Below are positions 18,912 to 28,020 of a stretch of 64,000 bases of DNA, in pieces. Positions within the stretch are counted from its first letter, which is position 1. Every line of letters starts with the position of its first letter. The notes beneath the pieces are model-generated. The model worked only from the letters and a program-made list of their open reading frames with translations, ran no database searches and was not told the origin of the DNA. A program made the position numbers and the translations under genes. The DNA lies in contig DATIBC010000044.1 in the NCBI GenBank assembly GCA_035457725.1, positions 62,001 to 126,000 of the forward strand, written 5' to 3'. The stretch is from DATFES01 sp035457725 (GTDB lineage: Bacteria > Pseudomonadota > Alphaproteobacteria > CACIAM-22H2).

Positions 18912-19627
18912 ACGCGCCGCGGCATGGCCACACCGCCCGCTTCTATTACTCGGCGCCCGCGCCATGCCCGTATCTGCGGGGCCGCGTCGAGCGCCGGATC
19001 TTTGCCGACCTCGCCGGCCCAAACGCGGCGCTTGGGTACGATATGCTCTCCGAGGCGGGTTTTCGCCGCAGTCTCGGTTTCGCCTATCGCCCGGCATGCC
19101 CTGGCTGCAACGCCTGCATCCCGGTGCGCATTCCGGTCGATGATTTCCTGATGTCACGGCGTTGGCGTCGCGTGCTGGCGAGCAATCGTGGAGTGACGGC
19201 CGCCTCACGCCCGGCGCGCGCGACTTCGGAGCAATACGAACTCTTCGCTCGCTATCAGGTAGGACGGCACGACGAAGGCGACATGGCGCGCATGGATTTC
19301 GCCGATTATCGAACGATGATCGAGGTCGGCGCCGCGAACAGCTTCGTCGCCGAATTTCGCGATTCCGACGCTTCGCTCGTCGCCGCGTGCCTCGTCGACC
19401 GCCTTGGCAAGGGATTGTCGGCGGTCTACAGCTTCTACGAGCCGGATGCGCGTCGGCGCAGCCTTGGCAGTCTGGTCATTCTATGGCTGGTGCAGGAGGC
19501 GCGGCGCCTCGGTCTCGTCCATGTGTATCTTGGCTACTGGATCGCCGAAAGCCGCAAGATGTCGTACAAATCGAGCTTCCGCCCGCTCGAAATCCTGGCC
19601 CGCGAGGGATGGGTCGAGCTCGTCTGA
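18908..19627 (+). CDS. bpt: Aspartate/glutamate leucyltransferase (N-end rule)
   Basis: Transfers leucine from Leu-tRNA to proteins with N-terminal Asp or Glu, marking them for degradation by ClpAP. The 239-residue protein has the N-terminal cysteine cluster ACPGCNACIPVRIPV of the Ate1/Bpt family and the C-terminal acyltransferase block VYLGYWIAESRKMSYKSSF. Length and the SYKSSFRPLEIL end match bacterial Bpt rather than eukaryotic Ate1. It starts inside the stop codon of the RDD gene (ATGA). Nothing follows for 168 nt, where the dctP promoter is found. Confidence 0.94.
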   Translation: MNAPRHGHTARFYYSAPAPCPYLRGRVERRIFADLAGPNAALGYDMLSEAGFRRSLGFAYRPACPGCNACIPVRIPVDDFLMSRRWRRVLASNRGVTAASRPARATSEQYELFARYQVGRHDEGDMARMDFADYRTMIEVGAANSFVAEFRDSDASLVAACLVDRLGKGLSAVYSFYEPDARRRSLGSLVILWLVQEARRLGLVHVYLGYWIAESRKMSYKSSFRPLEILAREGWVELV

Positions 19628-19646
19628 CCGGATGGGCGAAGTCCTT

Positions 19647-19674
19647 TTGCGTTTCGTTTCCCCTTCCCTATAAT
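19647..19674 (+). promoter_or_regulatory. Sigma-70-type promoter for the TRAP binding-protein gene
   Basis: A consensus -10 box TATAAT (19669-19674) lies 16 nt after TTGCGT (19647-19652), a partial -35. The predicted transcript would have a leader of about 115 nt before the dctP ATG at 19796, which carries a GGGAGG ribosome site 7 nt upstream. Perfect TATAAT is rare in this GC-rich window, which makes the call more credible. Confidence 0.5.
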
Positions 19675-19795
19675 GCCGCCACTTTCGGCGATCGGTTCGT
19701 CTCCGCCAGTGGTTGTGCTTCGCGCCTAATCCACAAGGCACGCGAGAGCTCGTCGTGAAGCTGAACGCAACAATTCGCATTAGGGAGGCCGCATT

Positions 19796-20902
19796 ATGAA
19801 ACGTCGCAAGCTTCTTGTTGGCGCCGCCGCGACGGGCGCCGCAGCCGCCGCATCGACCTTTCCAGCGCCTGCGATCAGTCAGGGACGAATGGAATGGCGG
19901 ATGGCGACGAGCTGGCCGAAGAACTTTCCCGGACTTGGCACCGGCGCTGAGAACCTAGCGCGCAATATCACGACGATGTCGGGAGGTCGGCTGACGGTGC
20001 GTGTCTTCGGGGCGGGAGAGATCGGGCCGGCCCTTCAGGTATTCGACACGGTATCGAGCGGCACCGCCGAGATGGGACACGACGCGTCGTACTATCACCT
20101 CGGCAAGAACCGGGCGACCGCGTTCTTCACCGCGGTGCCCTTTGGGTTTACAGCCGGAGAACAGACGGCATGGCTCCACTACGGCGGCGGGCAGCAGCTT
20201 TGGGATGAGCTATACGCGCCATTCAATCTCAAGGCCTTCATCTGCGGCAACACCGGCACACAATATCTCGGCTGGTACCGCAAGGAGATGAGGACGGCCG
20301 AGGATTACAAGGGCCTCAAGAAGCGGATGCCCGGCCTCGGCGGCGAAACGATCAAGAAGCTTGGCGCGACGGTCGTGCTGCTCCCCGGCGGCGAGATTTT
20401 CGCGGCGTTGCAGTCGGGCGCCGTCGATGCCGCCGAATGGGTCGGGCCTTACAACGACCTCGCATTTGGATTCCACCAAGTCACGAAATTCTACTATGCG
20501 CCGGGCTATCACGAGCCGGGTCCATCGATCCAGTTGACGATCAACAAGGCGAAGTGGGATGCGTTGCCGAATGATCTCAAGGGGGTCATTCAAGTCGCCG
20601 CCCAAGCCGGCCACGACGACATGCTGGCCGAATTCAACATGCGTTCCGGCGAGGCGCTCGATACGTTGCGCACGAAGCACGGCGTGCAGGTGCGCACCAC
20701 TCCACGCGACCTGTTGCAAGCGCTCGGCACTGCCGCCGGTGAGGTGATGGCCGAGGAGTACGAGAAGGCCGACGCGATCGGCAAGAAGATCTTCAAATCG
20801 TACATGAAGGCGCGCCGGCAACTCATCGCGCATATGCGTTTCGGCGAGCAGGCATACTTCAACGCCCGTTCGCTGGCGTTCAAATATCTCGACAACGTTT
20901 AG
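19796..20902 (+). CDS. TRAP transporter substrate-binding protein (DctP family)
   Basis: Periplasmic binding protein of 368 residues that delivers an organic acid to a TRAP permease. The N-terminus MKRRKLLVGAAATGAA with AISQG cleavage region looks like a Tat-type signal peptide. The mature start MEWRMATSWPKNFPGLGTGAE and the later FICGNTGTQYLGWYRKEM are typical of the branch annotated for mannitol/chloroaromatic or 2-oxoacid ligands. The membrane subunits lie immediately downstream but on the opposite strand, converging on this gene, with a strong terminator between. The ligand is unknown; monocarboxylates or keto acids are reasonable guesses. Confidence 0.93.
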   Translation: MKRRKLLVGAAATGAAAAASTFPAPAISQGRMEWRMATSWPKNFPGLGTGAENLARNITTMSGGRLTVRVFGAGEIGPALQVFDTVSSGTAEMGHDASYYHLGKNRATAFFTAVPFGFTAGEQTAWLHYGGGQQLWDELYAPFNLKAFICGNTGTQYLGWYRKEMRTAEDYKGLKKRMPGLGGETIKKLGATVVLLPGGEIFAALQSGAVDAAEWVGPYNDLAFGFHQVTKFYYAPGYHEPGPSIQLTINKAKWDALPNDLKGVIQVAAQAGHDDMLAEFNMRSGEALDTLRTKHGVQVRTTPRDLLQALGTAAGEVMAEEYEKADAIGKKIFKSYMKARRQLIAHMRFGEQAYFNARSLAFKYLDNV

Positions 20903-20930
20903 TCTTCCGCGACGCTGTCGAGTCGATTCC

Positions 20931-20963
20931 AACCCGCGCGACATTTGTCGCGCGGGTTTTTTT
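20931..20963 (+). terminator. Intrinsic terminator after dctP
   Basis: A perfect 13-bp stem (AACCCGCGCGACA at 20931-20943 with its complement at 20946-20958) and a tight loop are followed by a run of seven T's on the plus strand. This is a textbook rho-independent terminator, 28 nt after the dctP stop. On the minus strand there is no T-run, so it mainly stops plus-strand transcription before the convergent permease genes. Confidence 0.9.
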
Positions 20964-20975
20964 CGTCGACCTCGT

Positions 20976-22724
20976 TTATTTCTGCGGTTGCGACGGGTCC
21001 TGCGACAGGATCGAATCATCTTCCGGCGGCGGCGCTTGCGGATCGCCGCCTTCTTGCGACGGGTCTCGCGTCAACGAATCGTCCTGATCGGGAGCCGGTT
21101 CCGAGCCCGGTGCGTCGATCGTCAGCGCCGGACCGGACCGGTAGATGACATCGGGCAGCCACGTCGCCACGCGCGGGAAGTTCCACATCAGGACCATGCA
21201 TAAGACCTGCATGCCGACGAAGGGAATAATGCCGCGGTAGATATGTCCCGTCGTCACTTGTGGCGGCGCCACCCCGCGCAGATAAAATAGCGAAAAGCCG
21301 AATGGCGGGGTGAGGAAACTGGTCTGCAGGTTGACCCCGATGATGACGCCGAGCCAGACCGGATCGACATCGAGCTTGAGCAGGATGGGGCCGGCGATCG
21401 GCACGACGATGAAGATGATCTCGAATGTGTCGAGGAAGAACCCGAGTATGAACATGATCAACATGACGACGAGGACGGCGCCCGCCACGCCGCCCGGCAT
21501 CTGCGCCAGGAACTGCTCGACCAGCAGATCTCCGCCGAGGCCGCGAAAAATCAGCGAGAAGACCGACGCCCCCAGAAGAATCACGAATACCATCGAGGTG
21601 ATCATCATCGTCGACCGCATCACGACGCGAAGGATCTCGATGAACCGCTGACGCGTGTCCTTGTACCAACCGACGAAGCCGATCACCGCGAGCAGCACGA
21701 CGCCGAGCGCCGTGAGCAGCGCGGTCGCATGAAACACCGCGAAGAGCGCGCCAAGCAAAACCATGAAGATCGTCCAGAACCAAAACAGCTCCTTCTCGAC
21801 GATTTCCGGGTGGCGTTCGCCGGCGATTTTTTCGGCGGCCATCTTTATCACGGTCAACAGGATGGCGCCCAGCGCGCCGACCGACGCGGATTCGGTCGGG
21901 GTCGCGATCCCTGCCAAGATCGAGCCGAGCACGGCGACGATGAGGAAGATCGGCGGAATGAGCGCGATGACGACGCGCCGGCCGAGCCCGGCCCGCTCCT
22001 GCGCCGTCATCTTCAGCGGCGGGCACGACGCCGGATCGACGATCGACCGATAAGCGACCCATGCGATGTAGAGCCCGACGAGGAGAAAACCGGGAATGAA
22101 CGCGCCGGCGAAAAGATCGCCCACCGAGACCGGATCGGGCGCGAAATTGCCCTTCTCGGCCTGCGCCTGCGTGTTCGCCCCTTGCAGCACGTCGCCGACG
22201 AATATCAGCACGGTCGATGGCGGGATGATCTGGCCCAGCGTGCCCGAGGCGCAAATTATCCCAGTCGCAAGTTTCGGATCGTAGCCGGCGCGCAGCATCG
22301 CCGGGAGGCTCAGCAGACCCATGGTCACCACGGTCGCGCCGACGATGCCGGTTGAAGCCGCAAGCATGGCGCCGACGATGATTACCGAGTATCCGAGCCC
22401 GCCGCGCATTCCGCCAAATATCTGTCCCATCGTCGTGAGCAGTACCTCGGCGATCCGCGATCGCTCGAGCATCACGCCCATGAAAATGAACAGCGGCACC
22501 GCGACCAGGACCTCGTTGTTCATCACGCCCCAGAAACGGTTGGGTAGCGCACCGAGCAATTGCAGGTCGAACGCGCCATAGGCATGGCCGAGCAATCCGA
22601 ACAGGAGGGACGCGCCGCCGAGCGAGAAGGCCACCGGATAGCCGATCATCAACAGGAAGATCACGGCGAGAAACATGGTGACGGCAAGAATCTCGCCGAT
22701 GGTGTGCGGGTCGAGACCGAACAT
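20976..22724 (-). CDS. TRAP transporter large permease (DctM family)
   Basis: Main membrane subunit of the TRAP transporter, 582 residues with twelve or more hydrophobic helices. Typical DctM parts are LMIGYPVAFSLGGASLLFG near the N-terminus, PLFIFMGVMLERS and the repeat-like DTFEIIFIVVPIAGPIL and LQTSFLTPPFGFSLFYLRG near the C-terminus. It is longer than the usual 430 or so residues: there are additional central helices with a charged loop (about residues 230-370) and an acidic Pro/Ser tail with a repeated DPSQ motif. It follows the small permease by 12 nt. Its binding protein is encoded convergently. Confidence 0.93.
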   Translation of the reverse strand: MFGLDPHTIGEILAVTMFLAVIFLLMIGYPVAFSLGGASLLFGLLGHAYGAFDLQLLGALPNRFWGVMNNEVLVAVPLFIFMGVMLERSRIAEVLLTTMGQIFGGMRGGLGYSVIIVGAMLAASTGIVGATVVTMGLLSLPAMLRAGYDPKLATGIICASGTLGQIIPPSTVLIFVGDVLQGANTQAQAEKGNFAPDPVSVGDLFAGAFIPGFLLVGLYIAWVAYRSIVDPASCPPLKMTAQERAGLGRRVVIALIPPIFLIVAVLGSILAGIATPTESASVGALGAILLTVIKMAAEKIAGERHPEIVEKELFWFWTIFMVLLGALFAVFHATALLTALGVVLLAVIGFVGWYKDTRQRFIEILRVVMRSTMMITSMVFVILLGASVFSLIFRGLGGDLLVEQFLAQMPGGVAGAVLVVMLIMFILGFFLDTFEIIFIVVPIAGPILLKLDVDPVWLGVIIGVNLQTSFLTPPFGFSLFYLRGVAPPQVTTGHIYRGIIPFVGMQVLCMVLMWNFPRVATWLPDVIYRSGPALTIDAPGSEPAPDQDDSLTRDPSQEGGDPQAPPPEDDSILSQDPSQPQK

Positions 22725-22736
22725 CGGCGCGGTTCC

Positions 22737-23300
22737 TCAGTGCTCCTGGCCGGAGCGCGCGAACTCCTCGCGGCCGGCGATGACCAAAGAACACCGCGCT
22801 ACCATTGCGACGGCCTGCAGGCCGACGAGCGCGCAAAACAGCAGCAATCCCGACTTGAGTATGAAAACGCCGTCCATCCCACCCGGCTGGCTGGATGGCT
22901 CGAAGATGCTCCACGAGGCGCGCACGAACGGCAGCGAGTAGATCCACACCACGACCAGGAACGGCGCCATGAACACTAGCGTCCCGACAAGATCAACCCA
23001 CGCCTTGCGGCGCGCCGACATGCGGGCATAAAAGATGTCTACCCTGACATGCCCGCCATACAGCAGCGTGTAGCCGGCGCCGATCATGAACACGATGGCG
23101 TGCTCGGCGACATAGAGCTCCTGCAGCCATATAAACCCGAAATTCAGCACGTAACGCAGATAGACGGTAAGAAAACAGATCAACGCCGTGCCGAGAGTGA
23201 GCCACGCCACGAATCGACCAATCGTGTCGTTGAGTCGGTCGACCAACCGTACCAGCGTCGTAAGTGTCTCGATCAAGATACGGCGTGCCTCCGTTCCCAC
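22737..23300 (-). CDS. TRAP transporter small permease (DctQ family)
   Basis: Four-helix membrane subunit of 187 residues that pairs with DctM. The motif FGFIWLQELYVAEHAIVFMIGAG (in part LQELYVAEHAIVF) and GGHVRVDIFYARMS are typical of DctQ. The annotated start is GTG at 23300; a TTG eight codons further in, which has a GGAGG stretch upstream, is an alternative. It is the first gene of the minus-strand permease pair. The roughly 100-nt space before it, up to bioY, has no recognisable promoter. Confidence 0.88.
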   Translation of the reverse strand: MGTEARRILIETLTTLVRLVDRLNDTIGRFVAWLTLGTALICFLTVYLRYVLNFGFIWLQELYVAEHAIVFMIGAGYTLLYGGHVRVDIFYARMSARRKAWVDLVGTLVFMAPFLVVVWIYSLPFVRASWSIFEPSSQPGGMDGVFILKSGLLLFCALVGLQAVAMVARCSLVIAGREEFARSGQEH

Positions 23301-23404
23301 GATTGCATCGCGTCAACCGAAACGTCCGCGCGTTCAAGCGCTCGCATTCGTCACTTCGACTTCGGGTTTGATTCGGCGCGCCGGGAACGGTCAGTGCGCG
23401 AAAT

Positions 23405-23998
23405 TCAACTGCCTCGGCCCCCGACCGCCCGCCATGCCAGAGGCAATGTCGCCGCGGCCAACGCCAGTTTGAGGATGGATCCTTCGATAAAGGGTGTCAG
23501 CCCGACAGCGACGGCTTTACTCCAACCGAACAGGACGGCAAGCCACATCAGACCCGGCACGAACAGGATAACCGTTCCGAGCCCCATTGCCGCGCCGGCG
23601 CGCCAGACCGTGCGATCCCAACCACGCTCCGCCAACCATCCCATGACCCATGCGGCGAGGACGAAGCCGACCAGATAGCCGCCTGTCGGGCCCGCCATAT
23701 AGGCGATTCCAATGCCGCGCTCCGGCGTGCCGGCGAACACCGGCAATCCGACCGCGCCCTCGAGCAGGTAAAGCGCCACGGTGGCCGCCGCCAGCCGTGA
23801 CCCGTAAGCCATGCCGAGGACCAGGATCACGTAAGACTGCATGGTCATCGGCACCGGCCACATCGGGACATTTGCCTTGGCTGAGGCCCAGAGCAACGCC
23901 GACCCCAGCAACGCCAGGGTCGCATTGCGGACCAAAGGGCGCGCGGCCGCTGGCCAAATTCGGTCTATGAGGGTCGTCCCAGCGGCGATGACCTGCAT
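23405..23998 (-). CDS. bioY: Biotin transporter substrate-binding subunit BioY
   Basis: Membrane protein of 197 residues with six helices that binds biotin as the S component of an ECF-type or stand-alone transporter. The BioY family stretches PVPMTMQSYVILVLGMAYGS and YMAGPTGGYLVGF are clear. A GGGAG site lies 7 nt before the ATG, and GATAAAAT about 30 nt further up could be a -10 box. No ATPase (BioM) or BioN gene is adjacent, so it either works alone, as reported for several proteobacterial BioY proteins, or shares a distant energising unit. It lies 67 nt after parC on the same strand. Confidence 0.93.
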   Translation of the reverse strand: MQVIAAGTTLIDRIWPAAARPLVRNATLALLGSALLWASAKANVPMWPVPMTMQSYVILVLGMAYGSRLAAATVALYLLEGAVGLPVFAGTPERGIGIAYMAGPTGGYLVGFVLAAWVMGWLAERGWDRTVWRAGAAMGLGTVILFVPGLMWLAVLFGWSKAVAVGLTPFIEGSILKLALAAATLPLAWRAVGGRGS

Positions 23999-24065
23999 CG
24001 TGAGCTCCCATCCTGTGTGATTTTATCGGCCGTTTATTGCGGCTGCTTATAGCTGCCGACCCCGC

Positions 24066-26291
24066 TCAAGTAAATCGGTTCGCGCGCGTAAATCCTTGCG
24101 GCGGCAGCCGACCCGACTGGCCGCGTTCACCGATCCAGTCGCGCAGCGCTGTCTCGGTGCGCACGCCGTTGCCGGCCCGCCACGACAAACCGTCGGCGGC
24201 GTGGAAAGTCTTGACGTCAGCCAGGCCGCCGTCCTTGTAGCGCTGCAGAATCACGCCGCGGCCGCGGCTCATCTCCGGCACCTGTTCGAGCTTGAACAAT
24301 AGTAGTTTCCGATTCTCGCCGAGAACCGCGACCATGTCGCCTTCGACCGGAACGCACGCCCGCGCCGCCACGCCTTCGCCGACGTTCATCACCTGCCGTC
24401 CGCCACGGGTTTGCGCCAGTACCTCATCCTCGGCAACGATGAACCCGCGTCCATCGCTTGAGGCGACCAGCAGCTTGCGGCCAGGCTTATGGACCAGGAG
24501 CTGAACGACCTCGCCCTCGTTCCCGAGATCGATCATCAGCTTAAGCGGCTGGCCGTCGCCGCGCCCGCGCGGCAGTTTTTCAGCCGGTATGACGAAGAAG
24601 CGGCCGTTGGTCGCGAAGACCACGAGCTTGTCGGTGCTTTCCGCCTTGAATTCGAATTTGGCGCTGTCGCCCTCTTTGTAGCGAATCTCGGAGAGGTCAT
24701 CGAGGTGCCCCTTGAAGGCGCGTATCCATGCCTTCTGCGAGCAGACGATGGTGAGCGCCTCGCGCTCGATCAACGCTTCGATCGGAACGATGACCGGAGC
24801 CGGCGCATCGGCGATCTCGGTACGCCGCTTGCCTAGGTCCGTCTTCTCCCCGAACCGCTGGCGGATATCCTGAATCTCATCGGCGATCGTCCGCCAGCGC
24901 CTGTCTTCGTCGCGCATCAGCTGGTTGAGCTGCTTACGCTCGGCGGTCAAGCCTTCGTGTTCGCGCCGGATTTCGATCTCCTCGAGCCGGCGCAGCGCGC
25001 GTAGCCGCATGTTGAGAATCGCCTCCGCCTGGGCGTCGCTGAGCTTGAATCGACGCATCAGTACGGGCTTGGGCTCGTCCTCCTTGCGGATGATCTTGAT
25101 CACCGCATCGAGATTCAGGTAAGCGACGAGGTAACCGTCGAGCACTTCGAGCCGCCGTTCGATATTGGCGAGGCGGAATTTGGTCCGGCGTTTCAGCACT
25201 TCGTGGCGGTGGTCGAGAAAAGCCTGCAGGACCTCCCGAAGGCTCATGACCCGCGGCGTGTTCTGCGCGTCGAGCACGTTCATGTTGAGCGAGATGCGGG
25301 TCTCGAGCTCGGTCTGCCTGAAGAGCGATTCCATCAGCACTTTGGGATCGACGTTGCGACTCTTCGGTTCGAGGATGATGCGGACATCCTCGGCCGATTC
25401 GTCGCGTACGTCGGCAAGCAGCGCCAGCTTCTTTTCGCCGAGCAGCTCGGCGATCTTCTCGATCAGCCGCGACTTCTGCACCTGATAAGGAATTTCGGTG
25501 ACGACGATTTGGTATTGGCCGAGCCCAAGCTTCTCGTCCCTCCATCGCGCGCGGACACGAAAGCTCCCGCGGCCGGCGGCGTATGCCTGCTCGATCGCCT
25601 CGCGCGATTCGACCAAAACCCCGCCGGTCGGGAAATCCGGACCGGGCATCAACTCCACCAACTTACCGACGGTGGCCTTTGGATATTTTATGAGATGCAG
25701 CAGCGCGGTGCAGATTTCGCCGGCGTTATGCGGGGGAATGCTCGTCGCCATGCCAACGGCGATTCCCGACGCGCCGTTCGCCAGTAGGTTCGGGAAAGCC
25801 GCCGGCAACACGACTGGTTCGCTGCCCTCGCCGTCGTATGTCATTCGGAAGTCGACTGCGTCTTCGTCGATGCCGGCGAGCAAGGCCTGGGCGACGTCGG
25901 TCAATCGCGCCTCGGTGTAGCGCATCGCCGCCGCGTTATCGCCGTCGATATTGCCGAAATTGCCTTGCCCGTCGACAAGCTTGTAGCGCTGGGCGAATTC
26001 CTGGGCGAGGCGGACCAGCGCGTCGTAAACGGCGGTATCGCCATGAGGATGATACTTGCCGATGACATCGCCGACGACCCGGGCGCATTTCTTGAATCCG
26101 GCGGCGGGATCAAGCCGCAATTGCTGCATCGCGTAGAGCAATCGTCGATGCACCGGCTTCAGTCCGTCGCGCACGTCGGGCAGCGAGCGGGACATGATGG
26201 TCGACAGCGCATAGGACAGGTACCGCTCGCCGAGTGCTTGGGCCAGCGGGATGGGTTGAATGTCGTCGCCCGGTTTTCGTTTGGCCGTCAT
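24066..26291 (-). CDS. parC: DNA topoisomerase IV subunit A
   Basis: Type II topoisomerase subunit of 741 residues that separates daughter chromosomes. Catalytic Tyr125 lies in NAAAMRYTEARL. The drug-target segment YHPHGDTAVYDALV has Thr86 and Asp90 at the positions of Ser80 and Glu84 of E. coli ParC. The C-terminal beta-pinwheel has only degenerate blades and no GyrA box, which supports ParC over GyrA. Its ATG overlaps the stop of recO (ATGA), placing it at the end of the housekeeping operon. parE is not in the window. Confidence 0.95.
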   Translation of the reverse strand: MTAKRKPGDDIQPIPLAQALGERYLSYALSTIMSRSLPDVRDGLKPVHRRLLYAMQQLRLDPAAGFKKCARVVGDVIGKYHPHGDTAVYDALVRLAQEFAQRYKLVDGQGNFGNIDGDNAAAMRYTEARLTDVAQALLAGIDEDAVDFRMTYDGEGSEPVVLPAAFPNLLANGASGIAVGMATSIPPHNAGEICTALLHLIKYPKATVGKLVELMPGPDFPTGGVLVESREAIEQAYAAGRGSFRVRARWRDEKLGLGQYQIVVTEIPYQVQKSRLIEKIAELLGEKKLALLADVRDESAEDVRIILEPKSRNVDPKVLMESLFRQTELETRISLNMNVLDAQNTPRVMSLREVLQAFLDHRHEVLKRRTKFRLANIERRLEVLDGYLVAYLNLDAVIKIIRKEDEPKPVLMRRFKLSDAQAEAILNMRLRALRRLEEIEIRREHEGLTAERKQLNQLMRDEDRRWRTIADEIQDIRQRFGEKTDLGKRRTEIADAPAPVIVPIEALIEREALTIVCSQKAWIRAFKGHLDDLSEIRYKEGDSAKFEFKAESTDKLVVFATNGRFFVIPAEKLPRGRGDGQPLKLMIDLGNEGEVVQLLVHKPGRKLLVASSDGRGFIVAEDEVLAQTRGGRQVMNVGEGVAARACVPVEGDMVAVLGENRKLLLFKLEQVPEMSRGRGVILQRYKDGGLADVKTFHAADGLSWRAGNGVRTETALRDWIGERGQSGRLPPQGFTRANRFT

Positions 26292-27049
26292 CTCGTTCGA
26301 GTCCGATTTGTACTAGATATAGTAGCCGAACGGCCCAACCGTTCAACCAATCGTGTGCGCGCGGCCGGGAGCTGGCGGCCGTGCGGGGCAAAGACGGAGC
26401 GGTCGAGGAAATGTCCGGTGAGCGCCAGCCCGGCGACGATCTCGCCGGAATCCACGTCCGCGTCGTCGCGTTCGGAGACCAAGAAACGCGGCAAGCGCAG
26501 CAGGCGGCCGCCGTACGGCTCGCCTGCGGCGGCGCCGACCGCTCGACCGGTTCGCGGCGACACGTAGGTCAGATCCTCGCGCGATCCGGTCGCCGCGCAG
26601 CGCGTCAAGTCGAGGCCGAATCCAAGCTCGGCCAGCAGGCGCGTTTCCCAGCGCACGTATCGTGCTGGCCAGCCGGGTGCATCGAGACCACGCAGCAAGT
26701 CAAGCGTCGACGCGAAGAGCGCCGGGTGCGGCTCGCGTTCCGGCAGCGCCGCTTGGAGCACCGCGCAGATTGCCGCAAGCGCTTCGAGCCGAGCGGGATC
26801 ATCGAGCATCCGCGCGGCGATCGCCTCGGACATCTCGCAGACGAAGCTGCCGAGATGCTCAGCGAGCCGGGCGCGCCAGCGCGCGGTGACGAGCGTTCCC
26901 GCCTGATAGAGGCCGCCGGCGCGGCGCCCTGCCCCGCCTCGCACCAGGCCGACATGCCGGCCATGGGCACGGGTCAGTAGCGTCACCACCGCGGCGCTCT
27001 CGCCGTGCCGGCGCCGTGCAACGACGATTCCTTCGTCCTGCCATTCCAT
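26288..27049 (-). CDS. recO: DNA repair protein RecO
   Basis: Recombination mediator of 253 residues that loads RecA with RecF/RecR. The N-terminal OB fold begins WQDEGIVVARRRHGESAAVV, typical of alphaproteobacterial RecO, and LVRGGAGRRAGGLYQAGTLV follows. No zinc cysteines are apparent in the C-terminal half. It lies 47 nt downstream of era, the usual era–recO order, and its stop overlaps the parC start, so repair and topoisomerase genes share a transcript end. Confidence 0.93.
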   Translation of the reverse strand: MEWQDEGIVVARRRHGESAAVVTLLTRAHGRHVGLVRGGAGRRAGGLYQAGTLVTARWRARLAEHLGSFVCEMSEAIAARMLDDPARLEALAAICAVLQAALPEREPHPALFASTLDLLRGLDAPGWPARYVRWETRLLAELGFGLDLTRCAATGSREDLTYVSPRTGRAVGAAAGEPYGGRLLRLPRFLVSERDDADVDSGEIVAGLALTGHFLDRSVFAPHGRQLPAARTRLVERLGRSATISSTNRTRTR

Positions 27050-27096
27050 GACTGCTGGTTAGCCCGATTTACGTCGGTCGTATGCGTGCGGAACCC

Positions 27097-28020
27097 TCAT
27101 GCATCGTACTCCAGGCCCCACAGCCGATAAAATTCGCGGCGCTCGGCCCAATCTTCCGCGACCTTGATGTGCAAAAAGAGATGCACGTTGCGGCCGAACG
27201 CGCGGCTCATTTCGGCGCGCGCCGCGGCGCCGATCGCCTTGATCCGCGCTCCGCCCTCGCCCAGCACGATCTTGCGCTGATTGTCGCGCCGGACGTAGAC
27301 GACCTGATCGATCCGCGCACTGCCGTCGCGGAATTCCTGCCACTTTTCGGTCTCCACCGCGATGCTGTAGGGCAGCTCCTGGCGCAATTGGATGAACGCC
27401 TGCTCGCGGGTGATTTCGGCGGCCAGCAGCCGCTCAGGCATGTCCGATATTTGGTCATCGGGATAGAGCCAGGGACCAGGCGGTACGGCGCGCGCCAAAT
27501 AGGCCTTGAGATCGCCGACGCCATCGCCGGTCGCTGCCGAGATCATGAACGTCGCGACGAATTTGGCCGCATCGTTGATCGATCGCGCGAGCTTAAGCAG
27601 CGACGGAGGCTTGACCAAGTCGATCTTGTTTATCGCCAGGACCGCGGCGAGCTCCCGCTCGCGAATCCCCTCGACGATTCGGCGCGTCGAATTATCGAAT
27701 CCGAGCTTGGCGTCGGCCAGCAACAGAACCTGATCGGCGTCCTCGGCGCCTCGCCATGCGGCCTCGATCATCGCCCGGTCGAGCCGCTTGCGCGCCTCGA
27801 AAACGCCGGGCAAGTCCAGAAAGGCGATCTGCGATGTCCCCTCGAGCGCGATGCCGGTGACCCGCGTGCGCGTCGTCTGCACCTTGGGCGAAACGATCGA
27901 CACCTTGGCGCCCACCAGGCGGTTGACTAGCGTCGATTTGCCGGAGTTCGGCGCGCCCATCACCGCGATAAAGCCGCATCGCTTCGTCGCAACGCCGCCC
28001 TGCGTGCCCGGCAAGTTCAT
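27097..28020 (-). CDS. era: GTPase Era
   Basis: Ribosome-assembly GTPase of 307 residues that binds 16S rRNA at the 30S subunit. The G1 loop GAPNSGKSTLVNRL, G3 DLPGV and G4 NKID are intact, and the KH RNA-binding domain has LGEGGARIKAIGAAAR near the C-terminus. The ATG overlaps the stop of rnc by 4 nt, the conserved rnc–era pairing. The DLPGV in place of DTPG is a mild departure at G3; it keeps the Asp and Gly. Confidence 0.96.
   Translation of the reverse strand: MNLPGTQGGVATKRCGFIAVMGAPNSGKSTLVNRLVGAKVSIVSPKVQTTRTRVTGIALEGTSQIAFLDLPGVFEARKRLDRAMIEAAWRGAEDADQVLLLADAKLGFDNSTRRIVEGIRERELAAVLAINKIDLVKPPSLLKLARSINDAAKFVATFMISAATGDGVGDLKAYLARAVPPGPWLYPDDQISDMPERLLAAEITREQAFIQLRQELPYSIAVETEKWQEFRDGSARIDQVVYVRRDNQRKIVLGEGGARIKAIGAAARAEMSRAFGRNVHLFLHIKVAEDWAERREFYRLWGLEYDA

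Noticed and set aside
21016..22947. A 643-codon frame overlapping the TRAP permease genes on the same strand
   Set aside because: Arg-rich translation with no hydrophobic helices; the DctM frame is clearly the coding one.
24040..24058. Imperfect hairpin between parC and bioY
   Set aside because: Eight-bp stem with a central mismatch and no T-run; overlaps the likely bioY promoter region.
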